DNA of 64,000 bases from Mucilaginibacter sp. (GTDB lineage Bacteria; Bacteroidota; Bacteroidia; Sphingobacteriales; Sphingobacteriaceae). Made by a program: the position numbers and the translations under genes. The stretch covers positions 62,001 through 126,000 of the forward strand of contig NZ_JAQBOD010000062.1 of assembly GCF_028288205.1 (NCBI RefSeq). Reading direction: 5' to 3'. The notes beneath the pieces were generated by a model that saw only the letters and a list, made by a program, of their open reading frames with translations, was not told the origin of the DNA and did not search any database. Positions 19,469 to 28,857 of the stretch are shown here, in pieces. Positions within the stretch are counted from its first letter, which is position 1. Every line of letters starts with the position of its first letter.

Positions 19469-19790
19469 AAGGTATAATAATCAAATTATCTTACCGGCCT
19501 GGCCTGGTATGCAAAACAGGCTGCTAAGGTAACCGGGGGTATCTGCGTAATTAATACTAAACTGTATATGCGTGCAAGTACATTAAAACGCCTGCACAAA
19601 TAGGCTATTGTTAAAATTATCATTATTAAGAGTTTAATCAAATAGTTATACGAATTAAAGAATTATTAGTTGCGTTTGCAAATCTTTTTGTAATGAAAAA
19701 GTTACAGTATGATTTTTACAGATCAGACAGATAAAAAATGCTGTTCATGCCGTTTTTTATCTAAATTGTATTTTTCTGTAACAATCTGCC
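19469..19790. other. 322-base spacer with a nested inverted repeat before the carboxylase gene
   Basis: No credible gene is present. Next to the following start codon, GTTACAG (19701-19707) pairs with CTGTAAC (19776-19782), and inside it AGATAAAAAA (19729-19738) pairs with TTTTTTATCT (19753-19762). The first 230 bases show nothing I can interpret. The nested stems could be a regulatory 5' leader or protein-binding sites. Confidence 0.5.
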
Positions 19791-21419
19791 ATGAATATTG
19801 AATTCAATAAAAACGAAGATATTAACAAACAGCTAATGTTTGAAGTAAACACAAAGCTGAAAAAAATATACCTGGGTGGTGGCGAAAAAGCCGCGGCCAA
19901 ACAAAAAGAAAAAGGTAAAATGCTTGCCCGCGAGCGCGTAGCCTATTTATTAGATAAAGATTCTTCTTGGTTGGAGGTTGGCGCTTTTGTGGGCGATGGT
20001 ATGTATGCCGAGCATGGCGGCTGCCCGTCGGGCGGTGTTATAACCGGTATTGGTTATATATCTGGCAGGCAATGTGTAATTGTGGCTAATGATGCAACGG
20101 TAAAGGCCGGGGCATGGTTCCCCATTACCGCTAAGAAAAACCTGCGCGCGCAGGAAATTGCCATGGAAAACCGCTTGCCTATTATTTATTTGGTTGACTC
20201 GGCAGGGGTTTATTTGCCCTTACAGGACGAGATTTTTCCGGATAAAGAACATTTCGGCCGTATTTTCAGGAACAACGCTATCATGAGCAGTATGGGTGTT
20301 ATCCAGATATCTGCCATAATGGGTTCGTGCGTAGCAGGCGGCGCTTACTTGCCTATTATGAGCGATGAGGCCATGATAGTAGAGGGAACAGGTTCTGTTT
20401 TTCTTGCCGGATCATTTTTAGTAAAATCTGCTATAGGCGAGGATATTGATAATGAAACGTTAGGCGGTGCTACTACCCATTGCGAAATATCGGGCGTTAC
20501 AGATTATAAACAGCCTGATGATAAAACTTGTTTAGATTCTATCCGCAACATCATGAGTATGGTAGGCGATTTTAACAAAGCCGGATTCGATCGTATAAAG
20601 CCCGTTACGCCTAAACTGGATATGAAAGATATATACGGTATACTGCCTGATAACCGTGAGAAAGCCTATGATATGCGCGAAATAATTTTGCGTTTATTGG
20701 ATAATTCTGAATTTGAAGAATACAAAGAAGGTTACGGACAATCAATTATCTGTGGTTTAGGGCGTGTGGATGGTTGGGCGGTAGGCATTGTTGCTAACCA
20801 GCGCAAAGTCATCAAATCAAAAAAAGGCGAGATGCAATTTGGCGGCGTTATTTATTCAGACTCGGCCGATAAAGCCACCCGCTTTATCATGAACTGTAAT
20901 CAAAAGAAAATACCGTTGGTATTTCTGCAGGATGTTACCGGCTTTATGGTAGGTAGCCGGTCCGAGCAAGGTGGCATTATTAAAGATGGTGCCAAGATGG
21001 TTAACGCGGTTGCCAATTCGGTTGTACCAAAATTTACGTTTATTATAGGTAACTCTTACGGCGCGGGCAATTATGCCATGTGCGGCAAAGCTTACGACCC
21101 GCGGTTGATTTACGCGTGGCCATCTGCAAAAATAGCGGTTATGGGCGCCTCGCAGGCGGCAAAAACTTTAGTGCAAATGCAGGCGGCAGGTATGAAGGCA
21201 AGGGGAGAAGATGTTAATCAACCAAAAGAAGATGAATTATTAAAACAAACAACAGACCGCTATAACGCGCAAACAACACCTTATTACGCCGCTGCCCGGC
21301 TTTGGATTGATGGCATAATAGACCCGTTAGAAACACGTACCATTATATCTATGGGTATTGAAGCGGCAAATCATTCGCCTATAGAAAAGCAATTTAATGT
21401 GGGAATAATTCAAACATAA
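19791..21419 (+). CDS. Acyl-CoA carboxylase carboxyltransferase (beta) subunit, methylcrotonyl-CoA type
   Basis: 542 residues, the size of the carboxyltransferase subunit of biotin-dependent propionyl/methylcrotonyl-CoA carboxylases. The segments LVDSAGVYLPLQDEIFPDKE and HFGRIFRNNAIMSSMG are closest to methylcrotonyl-CoA carboxylase (leucine degradation). The oxyanion-hole glycines GSCVAGGAYLP and GNSYGAGNYAMCGKAY are present. The biotin carboxylase/BCCP subunit is not in this window. The substrate is inferred from motif style and not proven. Confidence 0.9.
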   Translation: MNIEFNKNEDINKQLMFEVNTKLKKIYLGGGEKAAAKQKEKGKMLARERVAYLLDKDSSWLEVGAFVGDGMYAEHGGCPSGGVITGIGYISGRQCVIVANDATVKAGAWFPITAKKNLRAQEIAMENRLPIIYLVDSAGVYLPLQDEIFPDKEHFGRIFRNNAIMSSMGVIQISAIMGSCVAGGAYLPIMSDEAMIVEGTGSVFLAGSFLVKSAIGEDIDNETLGGATTHCEISGVTDYKQPDDKTCLDSIRNIMSMVGDFNKAGFDRIKPVTPKLDMKDIYGILPDNREKAYDMREIILRLLDNSEFEEYKEGYGQSIICGLGRVDGWAVGIVANQRKVIKSKKGEMQFGGVIYSDSADKATRFIMNCNQKKIPLVFLQDVTGFMVGSRSEQGGIIKDGAKMVNAVANSVVPKFTFIIGNSYGAGNYAMCGKAYDPRLIYAWPSAKIAVMGASQAAKTLVQMQAAGMKARGEDVNQPKEDELLKQTTDRYNAQTTPYYAAARLWIDGIIDPLETRTIISMGIEAANHSPIEKQFNVGIIQT

Positions 21420-21464
21420 TTGATTAACAGGAGTTTTATATTTTTACGGCATAAACCCAAAACC

Positions 21465-22037
21465 ATGAAAAAACTCATATTTACACTAACCATTTGTATC
21501 GCAACAGTATACATGGCTTCTGCACAAATTATTCCAAGCTTTCAGTTTGGATTAAAGGGTGGAATAAATTTAACCAGTATTTCAAAAACAGGCACATTTA
21601 ACAGCAGTAACCAGGCAGGCTATTTAGGCGGTGTATGGATGCGATTTGGAGCGTTAGGTTTCAACGTTCAGCCGGAGGCTTATGTAACCAGCAAAAACGT
21701 AACTGTAGACGGTTTTAAGGCCAAATTTACCAGTGTTGATGTTCCCGTATTATTTGGCGGCAAGGTTGGCGCATTTGGTTTCGGCGCCAGGTTTTATACC
21801 GGACCTGTAGTATCATTTGCTATTAATAAAGATCAGAATTATGGTAGTGCAGCAGGCAATATCGCTCACTTAAATTATAAAGATCAAAACTACGCCTGGC
21901 AGTTTGGTACAGGCATAGACATCCGCAGTTTATCTGTTGATCTGCGGTACGAGGCCGGTTTAACCAAGCAGGATTATGGTGCAAACTCTACCAAAATTAA
22001 CCTGTTCAATTTATCGCTGGCTTATAAATTATTCTAA
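21465..22037 (+). CDS. Small outer-membrane beta-barrel protein (PorT-like)
   Basis: 190 residues from the ATG at 21465, chosen because it gives a proper signal peptide (MKKLIFTLTICIATVYMASA). An upstream ATG at 21420 would add 15 residues and spoil it. The mature part opens QFGLKGGINLTSIS, typical of Bacteroidota outer-membrane beta-barrel (OMP_b-brl_2) proteins, and continues with alternating strands to a terminal LSLAYKLF with the usual aromatic end. The function is unknown. Proximity to the carboxylase gene is probably incidental. Confidence 0.85.
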   Translation: MKKLIFTLTICIATVYMASAQIIPSFQFGLKGGINLTSISKTGTFNSSNQAGYLGGVWMRFGALGFNVQPEAYVTSKNVTVDGFKAKFTSVDVPVLFGGKVGAFGFGARFYTGPVVSFAINKDQNYGSAAGNIAHLNYKDQNYAWQFGTGIDIRSLSVDLRYEAGLTKQDYGANSTKINLFNLSLAYKLF

Positions 22038-22062
22038 AATTTGTGCCCCCAACATTACGGCA

Positions 22063-23139
22063 TCATATGGTTGCTGCCGTAATTAGAAGGGCTATGAGAA
22101 GACAACAAGTAAATACTATAAAATACATAAAAGTAGCACCTAATAGTTTGCTTATTGTTCTCCATCTGCTGCGATTGTAAAATACCCTTAATGAACGGTA
22201 TAAATACCAAATAATTCCAACGGTGGCCGCGAAGTTTAACCAATCATACAGGCTCCAGCTTTTGGGTATAATTAGTTCAATCAGCATAATAATTGCCAGG
22301 AAAAGAAACAGGAAACAATGCAGGTGGAAAGTGAATATCAGGTGTTCAACATAATATTTTTTGTTTCTCCAAAAAGTGATCTTGAATATAAGCGCACATA
22401 ATGGCAGCATCAGGAACATCATTTTTGGCATATTATGTTTATACTCTTCAAAAAATACATCCCTGGCTCGCGATCCGTATTTTTCTTTGTAGTAGAATGC
22501 TTTTTTGTTATATATTCTTTTGAAAAATCCATCACGCTTTTTGGGTAATAGTTTTTGCTGCGATGCTACATATTGCGTGTAAGTAGTATCATGCGTTGCT
22601 CCTGGAAACAGATAAGATTTGTTAATTAATGATTTTTCATTATCAGTATCAATGGTATCCTCATGTTTAGCAGCTGTATCAATGTTCTTTTTTGCGTTTA
22701 TAATGGCAGCTTTTGCAAAAGCAGGCATCCGTGGATTTTTAACAACACTATCTAATACTTTATTTGTAGAAGCAAGCTCTTTTTTAGTAACGGCCTTGCT
22801 TTTGGTATGGGTTACTTTTATTGGCTCGTTACCGGTTTTAAATAACAACAGAAAGTAAACCAAACTTATAAATATGTACATTTTTACAGGATGCAGGTAT
22901 TGCACCCGCCTGCCGGCCATATATTCATTGGTAAGTTTACCCGGTTGAAATAATAAAGGTTTAAGAGTATGAAAAAACTGGTGGTCGAAGTGAAAGTAAT
23001 CACTTATGGCATGGTTCATCATGTGGCCAAAGTTTTCCCTTATCTGCAGGTTTTCCTGGCCGCATACATGGCAAAACTTCCCCTGTAATTCTGCTCCGCA
23101 GTTTAAGCAATCAGTTTCCTTACGGTAATGTTTTTTCAT
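22063..23139 (-). CDS. DUF3667 membrane protein with N-terminal zinc-ribbon
   Basis: 358 residues. The N-terminus has CLNCGAELQGKFCHVCGQ (two CxxC pairs, zinc-ribbon-like), then FGHMMNHAISDYFHFDHQFF and LFQPGKLTNEYMAGRRVQYL, the hallmark of DUF3667. A membrane segment near residues 87-102 and a cluster of three to four helices in the last 130 residues flank a long charged loop. The family is widespread in Bacteroidota and has no established function. Confidence 0.88.
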   Translation of the reverse strand: MKKHYRKETDCLNCGAELQGKFCHVCGQENLQIRENFGHMMNHAISDYFHFDHQFFHTLKPLLFQPGKLTNEYMAGRRVQYLHPVKMYIFISLVYFLLLFKTGNEPIKVTHTKSKAVTKKELASTNKVLDSVVKNPRMPAFAKAAIINAKKNIDTAAKHEDTIDTDNEKSLINKSYLFPGATHDTTYTQYVASQQKLLPKKRDGFFKRIYNKKAFYYKEKYGSRARDVFFEEYKHNMPKMMFLMLPLCALIFKITFWRNKKYYVEHLIFTFHLHCFLFLFLAIIMLIELIIPKSWSLYDWLNFAATVGIIWYLYRSLRVFYNRSRWRTISKLLGATFMYFIVFTCCLLIALLITAATI

Positions 23140-23182
23140 TAGTGATAATCAGGCTGTAGGTTGATTATAAATATTAAAACTT

Positions 23183-24442
23183 CTATGCGTGTTGTATGGC
23201 ACGCGCTAATGCCACATTGTGCCTATATCTAAATATAAACGGGAAGATAATAGCAATTGCCAATGCATATCCTGCAAAGCTAAGCCATATGCCATGCCAG
23301 TTCTTGCTTTGGTCGGCATTTGTAAAAAAGCTTTGAATAACAAGTCCGCTTATCAAACTTCCAAAAAATGCGCCGAAACCATTTACCATCATCATAAATA
23401 GTCCCTGCGCACTACCCCTTATCTCGGGCGTTGTTTGAGTTTCAATAAATAAAGATCCCGAAATATTAAAAAAGTCGAACGCCATACCATATACAATACA
23501 TGACATCACGATCATCCATAAGCCATCGGCAGGATCACTAAATGCGAAAAGGCCAAAGCGTAACACCCAGGCTAACATACTAAACAGCATTACATATTTA
23601 ATTCCAAACTTGCGCAGAAAAAAAGGTATGGCTAAAATGAACAGTGTTTCGGATACCTGGGATATGGACATAATGATGGCAGGATATTTTACCGCTATCA
23701 GGTCCTTATATGCCGGTACATTTTTAAAATCATGAATAAAGGTATCCCCATAAGCATTAGTGAGCTGTAACGCGGCTCCTAAAAGCATGGAGAATGCAAA
23801 GAAAATAGCGAATTTAGGAGTTTTAAACAGTGCGAATGCATTTAACCCAAGCAGGTTTACTATGGACTTATTATCAACCGTTGTTAAAAGCGGGGGGCAT
23901 TTTGGGAGAGTGAAAGAGTAAATGCCCAATATTAAAGCCACTGCAGACGCGATATAGAACTGGTTGGCAGATGTTTCGTTATGTGTTAAGCTTACTACCC
24001 ATAGCGCTGCTATAAAACCTATAGTTCCCCAAATTCGGATAGGCGGGTAATCTTTTACAACGTCTTTACCATCAGTTTTTAAGGCGGAGTAAGCCACTGT
24101 TATGGATAAAGATAACGTTGGCATATAGAATATCATGTTTAGTAATATCACCCAAAAAAACGTGGTAGGATTAGTTACAAGCGGGATACTAAATAACACC
24201 AATGCACCCAGAATATGCATAATGCCATAAAGCTTTTCGGCATTAATAAATTTATCTACCATAATGCCGGTAATGGTAGGCATAAATATGGCCGAGATAC
24301 CCATGGTAGAGAAAATGGCCCCGAACTGTGCACCCGACCATCCTTTATTTTGAAACCAATATGCCCCGATAGTTATCAGCCAGGATCCCCATATAAAAAA
24401 TTGCATAAAATTCATCAGTATCAAGCGAAACTTAATATTCAT
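23183..24442 (-). CDS. MFS nucleoside permease (NupG-like)
   Basis: 419 residues with about 12 transmembrane helices. The start MNIKFRLILMNFMQFFIWGS and the cytoplasmic loop PPIRIWGTIGFIAALW match the nucleoside:H+ symporter family (NupG/XapB). It would import nucleosides across the inner membrane. It stands alone, with no nucleoside hydrolase or phosphorylase next to it. Substrate identity is by family only. Confidence 0.85.
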   Translation of the reverse strand: MNIKFRLILMNFMQFFIWGSWLITIGAYWFQNKGWSGAQFGAIFSTMGISAIFMPTITGIMVDKFINAEKLYGIMHILGALVLFSIPLVTNPTTFFWVILLNMIFYMPTLSLSITVAYSALKTDGKDVVKDYPPIRIWGTIGFIAALWVVSLTHNETSANQFYIASAVALILGIYSFTLPKCPPLLTTVDNKSIVNLLGLNAFALFKTPKFAIFFAFSMLLGAALQLTNAYGDTFIHDFKNVPAYKDLIAVKYPAIIMSISQVSETLFILAIPFFLRKFGIKYVMLFSMLAWVLRFGLFAFSDPADGLWMIVMSCIVYGMAFDFFNISGSLFIETQTTPEIRGSAQGLFMMMVNGFGAFFGSLISGLVIQSFFTNADQSKNWHGIWLSFAGYALAIAIIFPFIFRYRHNVALARAIQHA

Positions 24443-24543
24443 ACAGTCCTGGTTTAGATAAAATTATATCAGTTAAATTAAAAACGGAAAGTAATGAATT
24501 TAATGCAAAATTGGAAGATGAAAATAATAAAGCGAGGGGGATA

Positions 24544-24948
24544 TTATAATATCATTACTCCCGGCTTATTAACCACCGGTAATTTGATAAAATTAGAATC
24601 AACAATACTTTCGGGTAGGAAAATAAACTTTTTATCATATATCTGTGTGCCGATATAGTAGCTTACCCAGTATTCATTATTTAAGCCAAATGTTTGCTCA
24701 TCAATAAGCTCAATCTGTTTATAACTAACCTTAGGTACAATTGGAAACATATGTCGCAGCGTAGATGTCTTAACAGGTTCGCCATTCTTTTCGCCATAAC
24801 CTTTCGAGGTTATCAGCACATTCTCAATGGCCTCTTTTTTTAAGTTAATAAGGTATACATGCCATGTCTTACTCTCCGCGTTCTCACTTTCCAAAGCTAC
24901 AGCTACGGCAATATCTTTTACGTTATTTTCGGGAAGATCTTTAATCAT
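24544..24948 (-). CDS. Conserved Bacteroidota hypothetical protein (sometimes mislabelled PheS alpha subunit)
   Basis: 134 residues, soluble. It contains WHVYLINLKKEAIENVLITS, TSTLRHMFP and EQTFGLNNEYWVSYY. This matches a small Bacteroidota family that has been annotated as phenylalanyl-tRNA synthetase subunit alpha. It has no class II synthetase motifs and is less than half the needed length, so that name is an error. No function can be read from the sequence. Confidence 0.7.
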   Translation of the reverse strand: MIKDLPENNVKDIAVAVALESENAESKTWHVYLINLKKEAIENVLITSKGYGEKNGEPVKTSTLRHMFPIVPKVSYKQIELIDEQTFGLNNEYWVSYYIGTQIYDKKFIFLPESIVDSNFIKLPVVNKPGVMIL

Positions 24949-24972
24949 TTTTTAGTTGATTTGTTGTATTGA

Positions 24973-25021
24973 GTTGATTAAGTGAATGGTTTATATTCAA
25001 CAAACAACTCACTTAATCAAC
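24973..25021. repeat. Junction hairpin downstream of topA
   Basis: GTTGATTAAGTGA (24973-24985) and TCACTTAATCAAC (25009-25021) are perfect 13-base arms around a 23-base loop, 12 bases beyond the topA stop codon. The same word, extended to GTTGATTAAGTGAGTGG, recurs on the other side of topA at 27454. Confidence 0.8.
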
Positions 25022-25033
25022 CTAATTAACTGC

Positions 25034-27376
25034 TCACTTCTTCTTTGCAAACTTTTTACTGCCTTTTTTAGGGGCCTTACTATCCGCGTCTGCTAATGCT
25101 TTACATTGTTCAAACGTTAAGGTTAGCGGGTCTGTTATATCCTTCGGTATTTTAACGTTTTGCTTACCAAATTCTATATAAGGTCCCCAACGGCCATTCA
25201 ATACTTTAACGGTTGGGTCCTCATCAAAAGCTTTAATTAGCTTTTCAGCATCTTTTTTACGCTTTTCAGTTATCAGTTCAATCGCTTGCTCTTCGGTTAC
25301 ATCAAGCGGGTCAATTTCTTTAGGTAAAGAAACAAAAGCGCTGTTATGGCTAATATACGGGCCAAATCTGCCAATGGCAACTTTCATTGGTTTACCTTCA
25401 TATTCGCCAACAACTTTAGGTAATTTAAACAGTTCAAGCGCTTCTTCTAAAGTGATGGTCTCTATACTTTGCCCGGTGCGCAGGCTGGCATACAAAGGCT
25501 TATAATCCTTATTGTCATCACTGGCATTTTCGCCCACCTGTACAAACGGGCCGTAACGGCCAATACGTACAGATACTTTCTCGCCTTTTTCAGGATGAAT
25601 GCCCAGGTCACGTACTCCGGTTGCCTTATCGGCCGTTTCTATAGTATTTTGTACATCCGCGTGAAAAGGCTTGTAAAAATTGCCTATCATGGTAGTCCAT
25701 TCTTCTAATCCCTGCGCTATTTCGTCAAATTGTTTTTCAACTTTAGCGGTAAAGTTAAAATCAACAATACCTTTAAAATGCTGCACCAGGAAATCATTTA
25801 CTACCGCGCCTATATCAGTAGGGAATAGTTTACCCCGTTCAGCACCTGTATTTTCGGTTCTCTCTTCTTTAGAAACGCTTTTGTTCTTCAGCGTTAAAAC
25901 CCTGAATTTTCGTTGCTTGCCTTCACGTTCCTCTTTTACTACATAACCACGGTTTTGTATAGTAGAGATGGTAGGAGCGTAGGTAGACGGACGGCCAATA
26001 CCCAACTCTTCTAATTTCTTAACCAAACTGGCCTCTGTATATCTTGCCGGAGGGCGTGAAAAACGCTCTGTCGCCAACATTTCTTCCAACTCCAGCCGCT
26101 GGCCTTTAGTTAAAGGTGGCAGCATGGCATTATCACCATCCTGTTGGGTGTCATCCTCGTCATCGTCTGATTCCAGGTAAACCTTCAGGAAACCATCAAA
26201 CTTCATCACCTCGCCATTGGCAACCAATTCCTCTTTACGGGTTGATATACTGATCTTAGCAGTAGTTTTCTCAAACTGTGCTTCACTCATTTGCGATGCG
26301 ATGGCACGCTTCCATATTAATTCATAAAGGCGCTTTTCGCTGTTATCACCATCAATAGTATGGTTGTTAAAATAAGTTGGGCGGATAGCTTCGTGAGCTT
26401 CCTGCGCGCCGGCACTCTTGGTTTTATATTTTCTGTGCTGATGATATTTATCACCATACGCAGATATAATTTGTTGTTCAGCAGCTTGTAAAGCAGTTTC
26501 AGATAAATTAACAGAGTCGGTACGCATATAAGTAATATGCCCGGCTTCATAGAGCTTTTGTGCTACCTGCATAGTACGTGAAACCGAGTAGCCTAACTTA
26601 CGGCTGGCTTCTTGTTGTAGGGTAGAGGTAGTGAACGGCGCGGCCGGCGAACGTTTTGCAGGTTTGGTTTCTAATGATTTAACGTCAAAATCTGCATCTA
26701 TACAGTCTGTTAAAAACTTCTCTGCATCTTCCTGTTGGCTGTAGCGCTCGGCTAATTCAGCTTTAAAAGACTGTTTGCCTTTACCAAAAATGGCTGCTAT
26801 TTTAAAAGCCGCTTCTGATTTAAATTTATTGATCTCGCGTTCGCGTTCAACTATTATTCTTACTGCAACTGATTGTACCCTTCCTGCTGATAGTGAGGGT
26901 TTTACTTTCTTCCATAAAACAGGCGAAAGCTCAAAACCTACCAATCTATCTAAAACACGGCGGGCTTGTTGCGCGTTAACCAGGTTGTAATCTATTTTAC
27001 GGGGATTATCTATAGCGGCCATTATAGCCGGCTTGGTTATCTCATGAAAGACAATACGCTTGGTGGTAGCGTCCTTTAAATTTAAAGTATCAAATAAATG
27101 CCATGATATAGCCTCTCCCTCGCGGTCCTCGTCCGATGCAAGCCAAACCATGTCAGCTTCTTTAGCCAGCTTCTTTAACTCGGCCACTATCTGCTTCTTA
27201 TCTGCCGGTACTTCATATTTTTGTTCAAAGTTATTGGCTATATCAATGGCGTCTTCAGATTTAACCAGGTCGCGGATGTGCCCATAACTTGACTTAACTG
27301 TAAAGTCTTTACCCAGGTATCCCTCAATGGTTTTAGCTTTCGCCGGAGATTCAACTATTAATAGATTTTTAGCCAT
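25034..27376 (-). CDS. topA: DNA topoisomerase I (type IA)
   Basis: 780 residues. The Toprim domain starts LLIVESPAKAKTIEGYLG with DEDREGE at about 82-88. The active-site tyrosine is Y283 in ITYMRTDS. In place of the zinc-ribbon cysteines of E. coli TopA, the C-terminus has three Toprim_Crpt repeats (IGRYGPFVQVG, IGRFGPYISHNS, NGRWGPYIEFG) and a lysine-rich tail, the usual design in Bacteroidota. It relaxes negative supercoils. Hairpins with a shared word lie on both sides of the gene. Confidence 0.97.
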   Translation of the reverse strand: MAKNLLIVESPAKAKTIEGYLGKDFTVKSSYGHIRDLVKSEDAIDIANNFEQKYEVPADKKQIVAELKKLAKEADMVWLASDEDREGEAISWHLFDTLNLKDATTKRIVFHEITKPAIMAAIDNPRKIDYNLVNAQQARRVLDRLVGFELSPVLWKKVKPSLSAGRVQSVAVRIIVEREREINKFKSEAAFKIAAIFGKGKQSFKAELAERYSQQEDAEKFLTDCIDADFDVKSLETKPAKRSPAAPFTTSTLQQEASRKLGYSVSRTMQVAQKLYEAGHITYMRTDSVNLSETALQAAEQQIISAYGDKYHQHRKYKTKSAGAQEAHEAIRPTYFNNHTIDGDNSEKRLYELIWKRAIASQMSEAQFEKTTAKISISTRKEELVANGEVMKFDGFLKVYLESDDDEDDTQQDGDNAMLPPLTKGQRLELEEMLATERFSRPPARYTEASLVKKLEELGIGRPSTYAPTISTIQNRGYVVKEEREGKQRKFRVLTLKNKSVSKEERTENTGAERGKLFPTDIGAVVNDFLVQHFKGIVDFNFTAKVEKQFDEIAQGLEEWTTMIGNFYKPFHADVQNTIETADKATGVRDLGIHPEKGEKVSVRIGRYGPFVQVGENASDDNKDYKPLYASLRTGQSIETITLEEALELFKLPKVVGEYEGKPMKVAIGRFGPYISHNSAFVSLPKEIDPLDVTEEQAIELITEKRKKDAEKLIKAFDEDPTVKVLNGRWGPYIEFGKQNVKIPKDITDPLTLTFEQCKALADADSKAPKKGSKKFAKKK

Positions 27377-27453
27377 TTAGTACACTTATTTTTTGCAAAT
27401 AAAGGATAAAGTATGCGAAACGCAAATTTAATTTGGGTTGATTGGGTTGAATA

Positions 27454-27530
27454 GTTGATTAAGTGAGTGGTTGTGTGGATGACAAGTAAATTAAAACCAT
27501 GAAACTTAATCAACTCAATAAACCACTCAC
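27454..27530. repeat. Junction inverted repeat between mnmA and topA
   Basis: Two arm pairs occur. GTTGATTAAGT (27454-27464) pairs with ACTTAATCAAC (27504-27514), and GTGAGTGGTT (27463-27472) pairs with AACCACTCAC (27521-27530). The left word GTTGATTAAGTGAGTGG differs by one base from the word at 24973 on the other side of topA. Confidence 0.75.
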
Positions 27531-27542
27531 TCCCGTAGGGGA

Positions 27543-28631
27543 CTACATTAAAAATCCACCGCCCAGCAGGTCATTTCCCTCATAAAATACAGCAGACTGC
27601 CCGGGAGCAATGCCTGATACCATATGGGTGAAATCAACCTTCATATGGTCGCCCATTTGTACAATGGTGCTTTCCGCACCGGCATCTTTATATCTTATCT
27701 TGGTGATAGCGTTTAAAGGTTCAGTAATATTTTCGTATTTAACCAGGTTAAGGTTTTTAACCCACGCTTGTTTGCGTTGCAGTTCATCCTCGGTACCTAA
27801 CACTACGGTATTGGTAACCGGGTCAATGCTGGTTACAAACATAGGATGACCTAAAGCAATACCCAACCCCCTGCGTTGGCCTATGGTGTAAAACGGATAG
27901 CCCTGGTGTTTGCCTACTATAGTGCCGTCTGTTAACGCGAAGTTGCCACCGGCAACACGTTGCTCCAGATCCCCAACTTTGTGTCTTAAAAAGGCTCTGT
28001 AGTCGTTATCCGGCACAAAGCATATTTCATAGCTTTCGCTTTTTCCGGCTAATTCTATCTGGCCCATATCCATAGCCATCTGCCTGATCTCGGGTTTGGA
28101 GAAACTGCCTAACGGAAATTTTGTGCGGGCAAGGTTTTGTTGCGATACGCCCCAAAGCACATACGATTGATCTTTATTTTCGTCTTTACCCTTTGATATA
28201 ACGTATCTGCCATTATCCTGTAAACGAATATTGGCATAATGCCCGGTAGCAATGTGCTCACAATCTAATTTATTGGCACGTTTTAATAAGGCGTCCCATT
28301 TAATGTGGGTATTACATAATACACATGGGTTAGGGGTGCGGCCGGCAAGATATTCATCAACAAAATTATCGATCACAAAATCGCCAAACTCATTTCTGAT
28401 ATCCAATATATAATGCGGGAACCCGTAACCAACGGCCAGGGCGCGGGCATCATTAATACTATCTAAACTGCAACAGCCTGTTTCTTTTGAGCTGCCACCT
28501 GCAGAAGCATAGTCCCAGGTTTTCATAGTAAGCCCGATAACTTCATAGCCCTGCTCATGCAGCATCACTGCCGCTACCGAGCTATCAACCCCGCCGCTCA
28601 TTGCCACTAAAATTCTTCCGTGCTTACTCAT
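27543..28631 (-). CDS. mnmA: tRNA-specific 2-thiouridylase
   Basis: 362 residues. PP-loop SGGVDSS is at 12-18. The catalytic cysteine pair is C106 (in NPCVLCN) and C204 (in SYEICFVPD). The substrate motif DQSYVLWGVSQQ and a C-terminal beta-barrel domain are present. The enzyme inserts sulfur at C2 of the wobble uridine in tRNAs for Lys, Glu and Gln, using sulfur relayed from IscS-type desulfurase. Confidence 0.96.
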   Translation of the reverse strand: MSKHGRILVAMSGGVDSSVAAVMLHEQGYEVIGLTMKTWDYASAGGSSKETGCCSLDSINDARALAVGYGFPHYILDIRNEFGDFVIDNFVDEYLAGRTPNPCVLCNTHIKWDALLKRANKLDCEHIATGHYANIRLQDNGRYVISKGKDENKDQSYVLWGVSQQNLARTKFPLGSFSKPEIRQMAMDMGQIELAGKSESYEICFVPDNDYRAFLRHKVGDLEQRVAGGNFALTDGTIVGKHQGYPFYTIGQRRGLGIALGHPMFVTSIDPVTNTVVLGTEDELQRKQAWVKNLNLVKYENITEPLNAITKIRYKDAGAESTIVQMGDHMKVDFTHMVSGIAPGQSAVFYEGNDLLGGGFLM

Positions 28632-28857
28632 ATTGGCTGCAAAGATACATTATTGTGATTTAGGATGATAGGGGATGAAGTCAGCTAATGGTAAAATGGT
28701 GAGTTGTTATTTTGTGTTCAATATCGCTGCGTTCATTTTTATGTAACTGAAGTATATGATTATATAATCTTTATAAATAATTGATTATCAATATATATTT
28801 CTTATTAGTTAACTCCATATTTGGTAGTTATATAAACTATTTGCCTCTCATAATTCA

